Shown one piece after another: positions 59,721 through 59,866 of a DNA stretch of 59,866 bases. The stretch is from Yaniella sp. (GTDB lineage Bacteria > Actinomycetota > Actinomycetes > Actinomycetales > Micrococcaceae), in contig NZ_JAKDKW010000004.1 in NCBI RefSeq assembly GCF_030453185.1, forward strand, positions 1 to 59,866, in the 5' to 3' direction. Numbering within the stretch: position 1 is the first letter of the stretch; the number at the start of each line of letters is the position of its first letter. Under the pieces are notes generated by a model that ran no database searches, had not been told where the DNA came from, and worked only from the letters and a program-made list of their open reading frames with translations. A program made the position numbers and the translations under genes.

Positions 59721-59866
59721 ATGAAGAATTTTCCAACATCACTTGCAGCGGAGGCCACGTTTTTGCGTGATGGTCTTGCGGTGTTGGATCCCGTGAAGAG
59801 TCAGGCTGAGGCCATTGATGATATCCGTGCGTTAGAGGAGCTCAAGGCTGCGTGTGCTGCCGCGCA
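59721..59866 (+). CDS. DUF222 protein (13E12/HNH-type), N-terminal part only
   Basis: The first 48 residues of a protein that runs off the window end. LAAEATFLRDGLAVLDPVKS and then IDDIRALEELKAACAAA look like the start of a DUF222 (13E12 repeat) protein, most of which carry a C-terminal HNH nuclease domain. Such genes exist in many copies in actinobacteria and often mark variable loci. The HNH part is not visible here. Confidence 0.6.
   Translation, partial: MKNFPTSLAAEATFLRDGLAVLDPVKSQAEAIDDIRALEELKAACAAA

Overview
The window looks like chromosomal DNA of a moderate-GC actinobacterium, probably in or near the Micrococcaceae (inference). Actinobacterial families support this: DUF3263, DUF3027, DUF6350/PerM, DUF6457, a LytR C-terminal-domain protein, a WXG100 protein, an IdeR-type DtxR regulator, CIRCE-controlled groL and monomeric NADP-isocitrate dehydrogenase. 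The order pcrA, sucC, sucD, then perM, purN, purH matches the mycobacterial arrangement, with extra genes inserted. Most of the window is housekeeping; the accessory-looking part is about 4.1-11.8 kb.

Region by region. 0.2-4.0 kb: ElaA-type acetyltransferase, a Rossmann oxidoreductase overlapping a fumarylacetoacetase-family hydrolase, a small membrane protein, a membrane-anchored DsbA-like thioredoxin and tRNA-Thr. 4.1-8.6 kb: a gene-poor stretch, an IclR regulator, a frameshifted GcvT/DmdA-like demethylase, and a flavin monooxygenase directly behind a TPP riboswitch. 8.6-11.8 kb: a frameshifted AlbA_2 (Schlafen-like) gene and a Pro/Gln-rich membrane protein with Ltp-type repeats, a family known from phage superinfection exclusion. 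11.9-18.4 kb: tRNA-Val, ThrE exporter, ung, DUF3263, LytR_C protein, groL behind two tandem CIRCE operators, and an SDR. 18.4-25.0 kb: DUF4031-HD fusion, lone WXG100 gene, two-component system, cold-shock-domain protein overlapping DUF3027, and serC.

25.1-31.6 kb: ideR, a structured intergenic segment before a secreted NlpC/P60 hydrolase, DUF6457, an ABC exporter, a methyltransferase, an HD protein, dps with a good IdeR-box match upstream, and tRNA-Arg. 31.6-37.3 kb: pcrA and sucCD. 37.3-43.8 kb: a catabolic block of thiolase, YciI, 3-hydroxyisobutyrate-type dehydrogenase and GntP permease, then Zn-alcohol dehydrogenase and a LysR regulator. 43.9-50.6 kb: AEC transporter, ferritin-like/VIT protein, PPOX-fold protein, inositol-monophosphatase family protein, App1-like phosphatase translationally coupled to a thioesterase, and gdhA. 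50.8-59.9 kb: perM, a small membrane protein, purN, purH, mgtE, monomeric icd, DUF5701, and the start of a DUF222 protein cut by the window edge.

The most interesting points are the TPP riboswitch that appears to control a monooxygenase rather than a classical thiamine gene, the adjacent AlbA_2 and Ltp-repeat genes, the double CIRCE at groL, the predicted IdeR-dps link, and the long-range inverted repeat upstream of the NlpC/P60 gene. Two genes 3.1 kb apart carry single-base frameshifts that could be real decay or sequence errors. No CRISPR array, complete insertion sequence or prophage was seen.
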